Source: Breviolum minutum Mf 1.05b.01
Lineage: Eukaryota; Sar; Dinophyceae; Suessiales; Symbiodiniaceae
Direction: 5' to 3'
DNA length: 64,000 nucleotides
Assembly (NCBI GenBank): GCA_000507305.1
Contig: DF239650.1
Coordinates: forward strand, 62,001 to 126,000
The first letter of the stretch is position 1, and the number at the start of each line of letters is the position of its first letter. Shown piece after piece: positions 1 through 12,600 of the stretch. A program made the position numbers and the translations under genes. The notes under the pieces are model-generated. The model was not told the origin of the DNA and made no database searches. It saw nothing but the letters and a program-made list of their open reading frames with translations.

Positions 1-109
1 TGTAAAGCCAGTAAAGCTGTGTAAAGTTCTTGAAGAGCATGTCAAAACATACAAAAACAGCAGAAATTCGATAACTCTTTGTCGGATTTGGATGGATTGA
101 CTTGGACTT

Positions 110-295
110 TTGAGTTTGGCACACGGCAAGGAGAAGTGCGGATGGTCTCCCAGTTGCGAACGTGACGGTGGCGTCTACCTGGACCTAGTCACTGCTGCTC
201 GCTCTGAACAACAAAGCACAAGGAAATCACAAGGTTTCGTCATGGAAACATTGGAAAAGCTCAACATCAACAGGAAGTTTGGGAGGATTAGATAG
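110..295 (+). other. Open stretch, possible upstream exon, unassigned
   Basis: A 61-codon frame is open here. I recognise no domain in it. It could be an upstream exon of the ankyrin/Sec7 gene or chance. Nothing else is apparent in the first 800 bases apart from AT-rich sequence around 640-800. Confidence 0.15.
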
Positions 296-821
296 TGTGT
301 GCATGTCTTCTAGTTCTAAGTAGCCAGGATTTGGGATTGGAATTGTATTTTATGGCAAAAGAAGATGTAGCTTAAGCAACTGCAGCACTAGGGAGGTGGT
401 GGCAGGGAATGAAGAGAGGAGGATAATGACGTTGAATGCCAGGCATCATGTTTTTGTTGCCCGCATGCTCACATGGTGGACAAACGTTCGGTGGTTTGAT
501 ATTGCTGATATTACTTCCTCACTGTCAGCATCATTGCGAAGATATTGCAATTCTGAACCACGGCAGTGCTTTGGTGCACAGTTCCCAGATGTTTCCAGAA
601 GCTGAGGATTGCCACAGCTTGTTAGGGAATGCATAGAATTAGTCTATATTCTAATAGTGTATATAAAATCAGTGTAGTATACACATAGTTCTTGTAGCTT
701 CATGGACTTTTGATATTATAAACATGTTTTGGTTATTAGACTTAATGAATTTGAAACAAAATTTACATATTACAATTATTACACATATTACTTTGTCTTT
801 TTGTTTATTTTGGCCGGCTCC

Positions 822-945
822 CAGGCCATTCCAAGCCATGGAAATTGTGGTGCTTTCGACGAAGAAGTCATCGAGGTGGAATGCCCAGCGGGTGCCATCT
901 TCCCGGAGACCACGCAGAACTTGAACGCGTTGGACAGGCCACCGG
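822..945 (+). CDS. Probable exon, unrecognised (possible 5' exon of the ankyrin-Sec7 gene)
   Basis: After an AG|G acceptor (CCCAG|GCC) the frame reads AIPSHGNCGAFDEEVIEVEC and continues to PETTQNLNALDRPP. Its composition looks like protein, being acidic and not low-complexity, while the flanks are AT-rich non-coding DNA. The opposite strand is also open, so the assignment is not firm. By position and strand it could be an N-terminal exon of the ankyrin-Sec7 gene that follows. I recognise no domain. Confidence 0.35.
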
Positions 946-1262
946 GATGGCCAGGGATCCAAATTAGGATGGATCCAAATGGGATCCGAATTTTTCAGGG
1001 AGTTTTTGTGACTGAATTATTTTGACATTTTTGACATTTTGTGAAGTCCCGGGGGCAACCATGGTGGAAAGATAGTGGATTTTTGTTTTTCGAATTTGGC
1101 AATCTTTTCACGAATTCATCTAGAAAACTTGCGGGATCTAGATGCTTTGATCATTGTTGGAAACCTTCTGAGCATGACACCCACCTGCCCGATAGGATTG
1201 TACCTGGAGTTCTCTCTAGCTTCTTTTCTAGCTTGCCTGTATTGGAAAAGAATTGGCACATT

Positions 1263-4200
1263 GACTCACATGCCAGCAAAGCATTGCACCTGAGGAACTT
1301 CCTGTACTTCTGTGGCTCTTCGAACGTGGTGGTTGTTAGGTGGCTCTTGCGCTACTCAGCATCCCCTTTTGCACATGATTCGAACAATACCACTGCTGTC
1401 CATGCCTCTTGGCACCACAGTGAGATTCAGAAATGGAGATTCACAAAAATGCTCGACGCACAAGGGACAGCAAAGATATCAAAGCATTCAAAGCTATCAA
1501 TCAATAGATCTAAAGAAATTCTGAAGATATCGACTCGGATAAGACAGTACGTTTGTTGCGACAAATCGTTGGGATGCCGTTTCGTTGTTCTGGAACGCTT
1601 GAGTCCGGACTTGAGCACTGTAATGTTCAGTAAGGTCGCTTGCAGGGCGGGTTCAACAAATGTTCTACAAGAGCTTCTAAAGCCTCCAACTCAGTATTTG
1701 CTTGGTTGTTTTGTTCAAATTGATTGGAACTGAATGATGTGGTCAACAAATTTTACTTTACATGTTGATCTACATCAAGTATCATCAACTTAGATGTGGC
1801 TCCTTATTGTCATCACTTTTTTTTTGACCCTTGGCACATGATCTGAACCTTGAAGCAACTGAAGCATTGGTTTCATGAGGCATCGCCCATCCTTAGATCG
1901 TGCAGATGTGGCTGGCTGGACGGCACTTCACGTTGCGGCACGGATGTCCCGGTGTTCGATAGTGGTGCTACTCCTGAAGGTCGGGAAATGTTTGGATTAC
2001 AACTCTGCGCATTCCAGACATGAACTCAACACAAATCCAAGTCGGTCTGAGTTTGTATGCCTTGATGCCTTGCACAGAGTGCTGTATTTTTCCTTTGCTC
2101 AAATACGCCAGTTCTTCTATGTTCTTCTCTTTCATGCATGTTCGTTGTAAGTCCTTGTGAGTGTTCTTTCTTTTGTTGTACACTTTCGCTATCTCAATTT
2201 TCACACTTTCGTTATCTCCGTTTCGCTGTGCGGAAACTTTGGAGGTTGGAGCACCTGTGGCGTCGCGGAACAGCCATGGAGAACTCCCTTCGGACATGTG
2301 TTTGGATGAGGCAACGCACGCAGCATTTTCATCTTATCAGGATCACTTGTTCTCTTCATCAAGATCTCCTTGGAATTTCCACATTGGACCTGATGCGGAA
2401 GATGCCGAGGCCCACCACAAAAAAGGTTGGATGTGTCTACTGTAGCGACTAGATGCGTTTTCAGGGTAGGAATGCAGTGGAGAGCTCATCATTCACATTT
2501 TAATTGACCTTGATAATATAAATAGTTGAACAGCTTAGTGGATCAAAGAGGATCAATGTCATTAGATGAATGAGACGACGTAAAGCGAGGCAACAGAAAA
2601 GGGAACGGATGAGCGAACAGATGTTGTGATTTGTGAGAATTTGTGGCTCACCTGAGGCACCTTTGCCCACGCCCTTCTTTACACCGCAACATCCCATTGC
2701 GAGCTTTCGTGGTCACCACGAAGCATCGCAGATTGGCATTCGAATCTTCAATGCTCAACCTGGATATGGTGTTGCCTTCATACGAGCAGCTGGATTGGTA
2801 CATGACTATCCAAGAAGTGCTTCGAAGTTCCTGTTACAAGAAGATGTGGATCGTAAGGTGGGCCTTAGAGGGGTGATTTGGATTTGGAGATTTCTGTCGT
2901 GGTTGTAGAGTTCTTTCCAACTTCGAGTTCTGACAGCATGTCATCCGGGTCGGTGTCATCCAGAGACACCCAATTCTGATACGGCTGCGGCTCAAAATGT
3001 AAGGTCTGGATCAAGCCCCGTTCCCACACACGATCCAGACCTCCGATCCAGACCTCCGATCCAGACCTTTCGAAAGGATTTGATCCAGACCTTTGATCCA
3101 GACCTTTGGAATGATATAATGTATTGGTGAGTTGATGTCTGGTCCAGTGATGGTTGCATGTTATTGGGTTTCCTGCTCTGCAGTTATTCACCCTGCCAAG
3201 CAGCCAAGCAACAAACTGTTGTAAAGCCACGCTGCCAAGCTGTCACGCTTCCAAGCTGCACTTGTCGTAAAGTTACGCTGCTAAGCAGTCAAGCAGTCCA
3301 GCAGCCAAGCTGCAACTGTTGCACATCCAAGCTGTCAAACTGCCAAGCTGACACTGTTGCAAGTTGTAAGGCCAGCCTGCCAAGCAGCCAAGCTGCACAC
3401 TTGCTGCCTGCACACCTTGTCGTCCTTTTCTTGTCATGCTGCATCCAAGCTGCAACATACACAAACATGTGAGTCCACTTCTGGGCCGATCCAGACCCGG
3501 ATCCAGACCGATCCAGACCCGATCCAGACCACAACCACAACCAGCTCCGACCCAGACCACATCCAGCTCCGTGTTAAAACTAGTGATTGTTTGGTTTCTT
3601 TCCTTGCTTCAAACTCTTGGTTCACAATCCATCAACTTTGGAACTCATGTCAACGGTACCAAGAGTGCTTACAGTCAAGTTGAATCCGAAGTGTGAACAC
3701 TATAGCTAGACCTCTCCGCCTTTCCATGTGACCTCTGGCCAAGCCACAGACTCATGTAGAGATATGATGTCATATCATGACAACATGATCTTCTAGTTGG
3801 GGCCTTGGAAACCTCTGGATCATGCCCCTTTACGTAACCCCCTCGTTCCAGACGTCCGGATCACCGCGGGACGATCCAGACGGTTTTTAGAGCCATACCC
3901 TACCAAGATCTTGTTGAACTAAGACATTTTCTCTAGTCTCACTGACCAATGTGCGACAGTTTGTGAGAAAAACATGCAGAAGTATGTAGTGGAGTGACAA
4001 TAGTGGATGACTTGATATCATGATATGATCTGATATGACACGATATAAAAGAACAGGGTTAGTAGTAGAGATATCATGATACATATCATGATAATATACG
4101 ACATACTAACACATTGAATGGACCTCCTACTTTGGTTTGTGCCAAGTCTTCAGGCAGTAGGCACCTTCTTGGGTGAGACCTTTGCCATGTGCGACACCCT

Positions 4201-5475
4201 TCGTTTGGCTTACTTCAGCCGTTGTGATCTGTGGAACACGGGTGTGGTCTCTGCGCTTCTGAAAGCCTGTAGTTGCTTGGAATGGCCCGGGCCCTAGGAG
4301 TGGCCGGCCACACTACAGAACCTTAAAAAAGCCCTGTAAGATTGACAGAGTAGTTTTAGAGTAGAAGAGTGATTGGCAGAATCGAGACATAGAATCTCCA
4401 CGAGGACATAGGACTTTCAAAAGTTCTGTTCTGGCATGTCCGCACCCACAGAGGCTGTTTTATAATTACTGTATTTTCATGATCTTGAATGATCTTTGAA
4501 GCTCAATCAATACATGCACTATGCTGCACTCCGTCACCGTATGCCGTACTTGTTTCTGTGCGACTTGAACGTGATTTAGTTCAGGCCAGATGATATTCAA
4601 AAAGTTCATCGTTTGGTCCATGCTTTGGCCATCAATTGGTGGACTTGCCATGAAGAACTTGCGGATCAAGAGGTGAGCGGCCATTTTTGGGTCGTTTTTC
4701 CGGCTGTTTGCGCTTTTTGCGGGCAATTGTCTCTTCACATTTCTTCTCTCACTTCTATCAATTCTTCGACTACGCAGCAAGTATTCTATACAGAGCCGCG
4801 CCCTTGCAATACTAACAAGGGTGGATGTTATGTTGAAAACGCTGTATAGAACTCTTAAGCTCCCCACAAGCGCTTTCAAACTACAAACTAAAGAGATTTA
4901 AAGGGGCTTTTGAAATCATACAGCGGATGCACTCACACATATCATATGTCAAGTCATAATTTATAATATGTTTGTGAAGTTTTTGAATATTATGTTTTTA
5001 GATTCAAGTGGGGAATTCCGTGCCGTTTCGGTCTTGGAGGTCATGGTTCAGACGGAACCTGATGAATTGGATGAGATCCGTGGTCTTGAGTTGAAAAACA
5101 TGTTGGGCCACGCAGAAGTTCTCTCGTATTTTTTCTTGTCATCTCTTTGTTTGCATCACTATCTCCATGAATGTTGTGGGCGTATGGAGCCTGACACTTG
5201 GCGGAAGCTTCATGACTCAGTGGCAGATACCGTCCCGGTGGCAGTTCTCCAGAAGATCTATTTGCTGCTACGTCGTCAATGGATACCGCAATTTAGCATT
5301 CCGGGGCTCTCGGCAAAGAGCCTGAAGAGATTGGATCCTATTGGAATAAAAAGCAATTCAATTCAATGGCTGCAGAGTATTCCTTCGAAACAAGGATGGT
5401 TGTCTGTCACTAGCTATCCTCCACATGAAATTGGTTATCCAGGATCCAACAAAGAACTTTGGGTCAGCATTTCGG
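1263..5475 (+). CDS. Ankyrin-repeat plus Sec7-domain protein (ARF-GEF type), multi-exon
   Basis: Reconstructed exons are ~1263-1403, 1635-1693, 1880-1979, 2245-~2330, ~2732-2857, 4154-4284, 4585-4672, ~4999-5117, ~5183-5275 and ~5385-5475. The first four join in phase into ankyrin repeats: TAVHVACRAGSTNVLQELL, then GWTALHVAARMSRCSIVVLL, then VGAPVASRNSHGELPSDMC. The next exons read as a Sec7 domain: GIRIFNAQPGYGVAFIRAAG, then AVGTFLGETFAMCDTLRLAY with VVSALLKA, then WPDDIQKVHRLVHALA. A later exon, TVPVAVLQKIYLLLRR, resembles the end of Sec7. KQGWLSV near 5385 could open a PH domain. Sec7 proteins load GTP on ARF GTPases at membranes, and ankyrin repeats usually bind partners. Phases agree across the 1404, 1694, 1980, 2858 and 4285 junctions; two donors are GC. 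The start codon and the exons after 5117 are uncertain. Confidence 0.72.
2858..4153 (+). repeat. Repeat-rich intron: GATCCAGACC decamers and CCAAGCTG-type repeats
   Basis: This is an intron inside the Sec7 domain. It holds a decamer tract (GATCCAGACC and variants) at about 3020-3110 and again at 3490-3560, with a stray copy near 3870. Between 3185 and 3415 there is a degenerate CCAAGC(A/T)G-type repeat. AT-rich ATCATGATAT sequence follows at 4010-4090. No coding signal fits here although several frames stay open, because the repeats lack stop codons. Confidence 0.7.
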
Positions 5476-5818
5476 TGGGTTTGCTCTTCTTTTCACTGGC
5501 TCCAACTTCTGCATCTTGTCAAGTGAATTAGACTTATTTGGAGTCAAATCTCTGACCAGGTGAATCAATTACTGCATGCAAATCCCCAAAGGCATTCCGA
5601 CGTTCTGTTGTTTGTCATGGAACTTTTGTTCCTCTTGTTTTTCGCTAGTCATTGCTGAAATGTTGAAGAAGTTGAACTGCGCCTTCACTTGTTGCTTTAT
5701 GTTTTGCGTTGCAAAGTTATTTACAGGCAGTTGATTGAAAAAGCACCGTTACGACAAGACGCTTCCTCGTCTAAACTCCCGAAAGTCCTGGTGCTCTGTT
5801 TGGCTTTGATCTGCCAAG

Positions 5819-6070
5819 GCAGCCCCGGAAGCTTGTTTGGCCCTGACTGAAGTGCAATGCTCCTGGGATGGAGACCAAGTGGTGCTGGAGAGGGCAACTG
5901 GCCGGACAGATGCTGCTGGCACTGCTGGAAAACCTCATGTCACATTAGCACTTTTGAAACCAGATGGCAGCTGGAAAGAGTGCAATTTTCTAAGCATGGA
6001 GCTTGGATTCTCTGAAGAGAATCCTCACACTTGGTTCAGCTGGTTGGGGGATTCCCAAGCTGATGTCAAT
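5819..6070 (+). CDS. Probable exon, unrecognised (between the Sec7 and cyclase genes)
   Basis: The frame opens right after an AG|G acceptor (CCAAG|GCAGCC). It reads AAPEACLALTEVQCSWDGDQ and later LALLKPDGSWKECNFLSMEL, with an ordinary globular composition. It may be a 3' exon of the ankyrin-Sec7 gene, where a PH domain would fit, or a 5' exon of the lycopene cyclase gene. I cannot decide between these. A second possible exon at about 6270-6330 reads TEETKQFAFIHPGCASLRVL. Confidence 0.4.
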
Positions 6071-6611
6071 AATTCAGTGTAGCTTAGCTTTGGCTGTCTG
6101 CCTGGAGTAGTTCTGCCAAGTCCGAAAGTGACCTTGGAAGAAACGAAGAATTCTGAATGCACCTGTGCGATGCTTTGGGCAGATGTATTCGACCAAAAAG
6201 GAAGTCAGTCGATCCACGGCACTGCAGTTTTCCGTCTCTTTGCATCCTTTGCTTGGCATGCCAGGTGGCCCGACAGAAGAAACGAAGCAGTTTGCGTTCA
6301 TCCACCCAGGATGCGCCTCGCTGAGGGTTCTCATTGTGTCATACTGCCCTTATGTATCTCCGGTAACAATCCATAAAGGACGCATGTTGATACAGTAATA
6401 TGATCTATGATTGCCGCTGACTTCGTAGAATGCTTAGATTGAAATTTGATTGTGTCCCTTTTTGAGTACTATTGTAGCTCAAAATTCTTCAAGCACAGAT
6501 CGTGAGAAGGATGCGTTCTTTGCCGCAGCAGAGATCTTTGAAAAAGATGAGGCACTTTGCAAATGAGAGTCCCTTGAGTCTGACTTGAGCCGAGTGTGAA
6601 ATTTGGGGGAG

Positions 6612-9600
6612 GTAGATGTGGCTATCATCGGAGCTGGACCTGGTGGAACCCTCATGGCATACCTGTTGGCAGAGCAACACGGAAAGTCTGGAGCTCAGAC
6701 TTCGAATCAACGCTTTCTCTTGACTTTCAGCCAAACACCCGTTTACCCAGGAAGGTTTGCCTCATTGATCCCATGCCATCCAAGAAGTGGCCCAACAACT
6801 ATGGTGTTTGGCAGGTGGGGCTCCAACTCTGAAGGGATGACCGCTCTGAAGGATGGTAAGTGGTTGGAAAGATTGGGGAAGATGTGAAGATCGTTTAAAT
6901 TTGTTTAACATATTCTAAGATTAGCTACTGAATGAATAGTATTTTAGGAACCATTGATAGAAACCAACAACTAGACTTAAGGCAAGTTCTTGCGATCGAA
7001 TGGTTATTCATTCTAAAGGCTGCTGCTTTCAAAAACATCGAAGATAGGACAACGGGTCAACGAAGTGCAGACGCACAATTAGTCAGCCGCAATCAGTGGT
7101 ACTAGCATTTGTACTACATAAATCGTCAAGTTTGTGGATCATAACAGCCTGGCTCCTCAATCAAGAAAGATCATTGTATCCAAGGAAGAGCATCGAGGCA
7201 AGTCTTTTTTGAGGGAAAATTTGCAGCTTGCATCCGAGGCTGAATGGGATGCTTTGGCGGCCAAGTTGGGCTTGGATTTGAGATCATGTCCATCTGACGG
7301 AGTTTATATGCAAACACCTTGCAAGATGGATGTTATAAGACTGTTATGCTGGTCCATGATGCTTCTGGATTTACAGATTTTGCAGTTGTTTGCTACGATT
7401 TGACAAACTTTCAAAGAAATTCTAGTCTTCTCTCTACTGTTCTTTGGCCAGGTCTAGGTGTTCAATGGGAAGTGACCGATACCTTCTTTGGAGGTAGCTG
7501 GGAGGTTGGACCAGAATCAGCAACACTTTGAAGAGTTAGTGCTATGTCAAACAGAGGAGGATGCGCGGATATCCTCATTGATATTCGTACCAATGAGTGT
7601 GACACTAGCAACAGCTGCTCATGTGAACAAGAAGAAAGGACAGAGATGTTTTTTACAGTTTACAGATGATCGATCCAGAGATGATGGTGCTATCGGTGGT
7701 ATTGGTAGTGCTTGTTCTCTGACTTGAAGCACTCCAGTTGCCTATCGAGAACCGCCTGAGACTTGACAGACCATATGCATGGCACTCAGGGCATTAGATC
7801 ACATCGAATAGCTCTATTTTAAATCATATTGAATCGGAAAGGCCGATTTTTTGACAGGGATTTCCCGTCAGAATGTATAAGCAAGCCCAAACAGCTCAGG
7901 GCAGGGTGGACCGAGTCAAGCTGAAAGAGCTTTTGCGTAGCAGTGGCACGGCTCAGTTCTTTGGGTTCCTTGAATTCCACACCAAGTTGGTGAATTTTGA
8001 CATGATTTAAGATGATACACGATACAAAGTACCTTGTGCCAAGGCCCCAATGTTCAGGTCATTGAAGCCGAGGTGGAGGCTGAGGCGACACGAGATCTGA
8101 CTCTTTTGACTGATTTTTCTGTATTGAAAAATGAAAAGTTCGAGTTATTTTTTATGCTATGAATTGATGAATCTGGATTCCCACTGGATTCCAGCCATGA
8201 TCAATGCTGGGGTCTTGCTGGTCAAGGCCATTGCGTCCAATATCTTTGATAGTCCTGCCATTCGCCATGGTGCGACAGGCGCATGTGCAGTCAGATGTAT
8301 ATATATATATATTATATACATATACATGTATATATATATACACAGTATACATACACAAGTCTTAACACATCTTCAGATTCACGATTCATGAAGTGACATC
8401 TGTGTTGCCATTTACAACTTCAAAGATCTTTGAAGATATTCATGTCGAGATACTTAAGCTTTCGGCCACGGCTTTCCAGGCTCTATCATCCTGCTGTCCA
8501 ACGGGTCAGCCCTTCGTACCAAGTGTCTTGTCTGTGGGTACGAGGGAACCGAGAATGCGTGAAGACTTGGCATGGAGTCTTGCTGAATTTTGATTTGTCA
8601 TCGCCGGATCAGAGCTTTGATGCTCTTGGGAAAAGTCACTTCTCCCCTGAGTTTACATTTGAGGAAAGATTAGTCACAATATTTCACAGCTTATAGTATT
8701 CTTATAGTATTCTTCAAAATTATTTTTGAATATGTCCTTGGTTCTTCTGATGAAAGGCTGTCGATTACCGCATTCGAGAACAGTTTATTTTTGTTTCCAA
8801 ATGGCCATGAGGCTTACCAAAGCGGATTTCATTTTCCCGAAATCTTGTCTTAGACCTTGGGCAGGCTTATTGTGGACTCAACCGGTTTTGAATCGCGACT
8901 CACTCGACGTCTTTCTCCTGCAGTCTTCCTGGCATGTTGAAAGTGAAATGCATTGAAATTCGGTTATTTCTCTATCTCTGGTATTTTCTGTTCCAGGATT
9001 AGTTTCAAAAACATCATGCAAAATGAACCGACGAATGGACCGAACGGACCAGAGTTTCAGACTTCGCTGCAGGGCCAACCACCTGCTCCTGCACCAGGGT
9101 ACCAGATCGCCTACGGTTGTGAAGTAGTCGCCCCCTTTGATTCCAGCTGCAAGCAGCTTGATATGGCCAGTTGTTTCCCTCGTGATCCATGCCTCAGGTT
9201 GTGGATGGATCATTTCATTATGCACCTGAAGCAATGACTTTGTTCGATTACAGCCAGAGACTTACTGCATTTCAGCAATTAATTTCAAACATTTTAAGCT
9301 GATAGTGAGATTAACATCGGGGATCTTGAATGTTGAAGACTGCAGTTTCTCCTATCCTGCTATGCGCAGGAACAGACCATCTAAGTTTCGACAAGGCAGA
9401 TGTTTGCTGTTGACTCATATTGATACATTTTGCACCAAGCGTTGCCGTGGAATATGGCAGGAATGGGAGGAGCGGGCCAAGAAAGAGCCTACCTTCATGT
9501 ATGTCATGCCTCTTGGCCCTGTCGCTTCCTGAGACTTCGTCATGAATTCAGCGGAATGCTGAAATCAACTTGTAACTATCACAGGCCTTCTGTTGCGATT

Positions 9601-12600
9601 GTCGTTTTTGTTTTGCCTTGGTCTGGGGGTGTTTTGTTTGAAACATTTTGCTGCATCTTAGGTTCCTGGTGAACCAGATGCGCAGAGGGTCTGGCTCTTT
9701 TCATGCCATCAAGCTGATTGTGAAGCTATGTGAATCTCATGTATACAATGTAGTCATATGTGTGGTGTAATCTGATTCAACTTGGAGGTGTTTTTTGAGG
9801 AGACATCACTGGCCTTCCTCTCAGTTTCAGGATGTACCAAGTCACTGAGTCATCCTACGTCATCCGAGCACAGGTTGCACGTCCTGCGATCAGTTTCGAA
9901 GAATGCAAGCGGCGATGCTTTGCAAGGCTAAAACATTTGGGTCCTGACCTAAGAATCTTAAAAGCACTAGAAATGTGCAAAACAACATCTTTAAACAATT
10001 AAGATGTTAAACAATCTCAAGATTTGACAAATTTGGAAAGCTCAGCAAGTAGAAACGCATTTTGTTTATCCCCAGGTATCTCTTACAGGCCTGAGACAAT
10101 CTCTGACGAGGCTTTGGTAGTGGGTTGGTCGCTGGTGAGTTTGAAGTTTCAAAACGGACGTGAAGATGTCAGGAATTCTGCTATATTCCAATGGGAGGTC
10201 CGCTTCCGGAGATCCTGGACTGCAAATATGTCTTCCAAGCCGTGTTTCATTGCTCGGTAGAACTTGGCACATAACACGTCGTGTCTGTTGCTAGCTACAC
10301 CAACATATGTCTATCTGACACAACAATTTGCAACAAAGGCCTGGACAACGAATTATTGCTTTCGGAGCAGCTGCTGCCATGGTTCACCCGTCCACAGGCA
10401 CAAGTTGCCTTACAATTGCCAGGTCCACATAATTTCCAGTAGTTGATTCAATCCCTTTGGCCTGCTCTTGTGATATCATGATACACTGAACAACTGATCG
10501 CTGATTTTTACTTGATTGGAATCGTGCAGCAAACTCCAAATCCTTCAGACTTTCAGCAGCATTTGGGCTCTTTGCATACCATCGGGCGCCACTTTGCGTA
10601 ATCTTCTGATTGCAATGTCGACGGTCTGAGTCTCATTAGTATTTTGCATAATTGTATGCCGGTATGCCTTCCATTTGCCATTTGTATTCAGATTCAGAGG
10701 ACTGAAAATTGAAACATGTTTTATTTTATTTTTTAAGGGGGGAAGCCGGGGAAACCTGTGATTTTCGGAATCAGGAAGAAGCAAAATCTTCGCTCCTCAG
10801 CGGGGAAGGGAAGGCAGGAGAAGTGGAATTGGGTCTGGCGCTTAGAGCTCTGTCGCAGAGATTGTGCCCATCATATGATATGATATGTGCCTAGAAATCT
10901 TTCCAAATCTCAGTTTTGCAGAATGGAGAGGTTTCACTATGAAAATGGTGAGCAAAGATCAAAAACACAGTGGACTGCGGATATCTTGCATAATCTTGAA
11001 TCTTTGCTTCAGGAATGGGATTCGACAAGGACGCAGCAAAGAAGACTGCAGGCCTCTCCGAATTTATCATTAGACTTCTCCAAGATGTTTGACTCGTGAG
11101 GCAACATCAAAGCGTTGCATTGAAATCTGAAATCAGTTGACGTGGCTGCAATGCTGAGATGCTCTCAGGTGAGATCAAAGATGCTGAGCCCTCAGTCTTT
11201 ATGCCTCTGAAGGGTTTTATCTCTATTCAATTCTTGACATTTCTTGGATTTGCTCCCCCTAAAGGTGTCGATGGACAGAAAGCTCCAAAAATGTCAGCAT
11301 CGTTTTGATGTTCGCCGTTATGTTGAATCCTGAAATTCTTGCTGAAGTGCCATCTTCAAGGAGACCACCAAGTTTGCTGGCGAAATGTACACTGAGATTG
11401 GCAAGACCTGGGAATCGAATCTTGGCATATGGCCTTCTGTCCAAACTTCATTTTCCACATTTTTGTTAATCATATTGTCACTATTGTCCATAAGATTTGT
11501 TAGATATACTGTATTCATTTATAGATTCCATAGATAATGATATGACTGATTTGTTCGTGAAGGATTTGGATGTTCTTTTTTGGACTCCACGTTGAGCACG
11601 TGATTGTTTGCATTGAGAACTTGTCTCCTTGAAGGATGCGTGCTGCCAAATTTACAGAGACCCTCAACGCAGAAGACGATACTATGCCAAAGAAGATTCT
11701 TGATTGCAGCTTAGCAACTCTTCCCTCGTTGCTTAGGATAAGCTTCGGTCTTAAAGTGTGTTTTCTTGCCGCAGATAGATTGGTTTATCCGACTTTTTGA
11801 GCAGTTTTGCTTGTTTTGCCTCATTGTCAGGGCTTTGAAGTGCTTCATGATCCTTGCCTGCAAGCCAGACAACGAAAGCAGTGGATGGCAAGCATGTCGC
11901 TGTCCATACGTGTCTCATGTACTCTCATGTATTCCCACCTCTTGATCAAGGACATACCTCATGAAGCCTTTGTATCTTGGATGCAGAAAAATCAATCCAG
12001 CTGCTCAAGGTAAAGAGCTAGAAATCGAACATGCCTCAAGGGCTAAAAAAGCTGAATGCAATCAAGCTTCAAAAGATTTTGAAGGACACCACATGACAAT
12101 CAATTAAATTTGCAGTTCTACCTATGGCAGGATCATCGTCCTGATGATTTACGTGTTCATCGCCCGCATGCTGTACAAGGCCACAGCCCTGATGATTGTC
12201 AGGTAGACATGAAAGGCACAGGAAGGCACGAAGCGCGAGGATTTCTTCCATGTTCCAATCTTTGATGAATGATTTGTATTGATGTGTCAGGTGTACCAAG
12301 TCTTGCCAATTCATTTGCTCGAGATGATCTTCGGCGTCGGCCTGTGTTTTTTTGGAGGCAGATCAAATCAGTGCCTGAAAGGTTCATAAGATCTTATGAG
12401 AATACGTGTTGGAGATACACGATACATCACGGTACTCTCTATGATAAAATCATGTGTGAAGACTGATGAGATAGAGAGTTGCATTTAGGCACCCCTTTAT
12501 GCCGGACTCCACATGTCACAATTTGTTCAACAAATTCAACACGTCGTGTAGGTGTGTACTTTGCTTCCATCGCCGCGTTCGAAGCCTTCCGCAACTTCGG

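Noticed and set aside
2865..3625. Several overlapping frames (Gly/Leu/Asp and Cys/Ser/Gln-rich)
   Set aside because: They are translations of the decamer and CCAAGCTG repeats inside the Sec7 intron.
10887..11099. Possible C-terminal exon of lycopene cyclase (RMERFHYENG...)
   Set aside because: The true continuation with matching phase and clear motifs was found at 16489-17472, so this frame is not needed and fits the family poorly.
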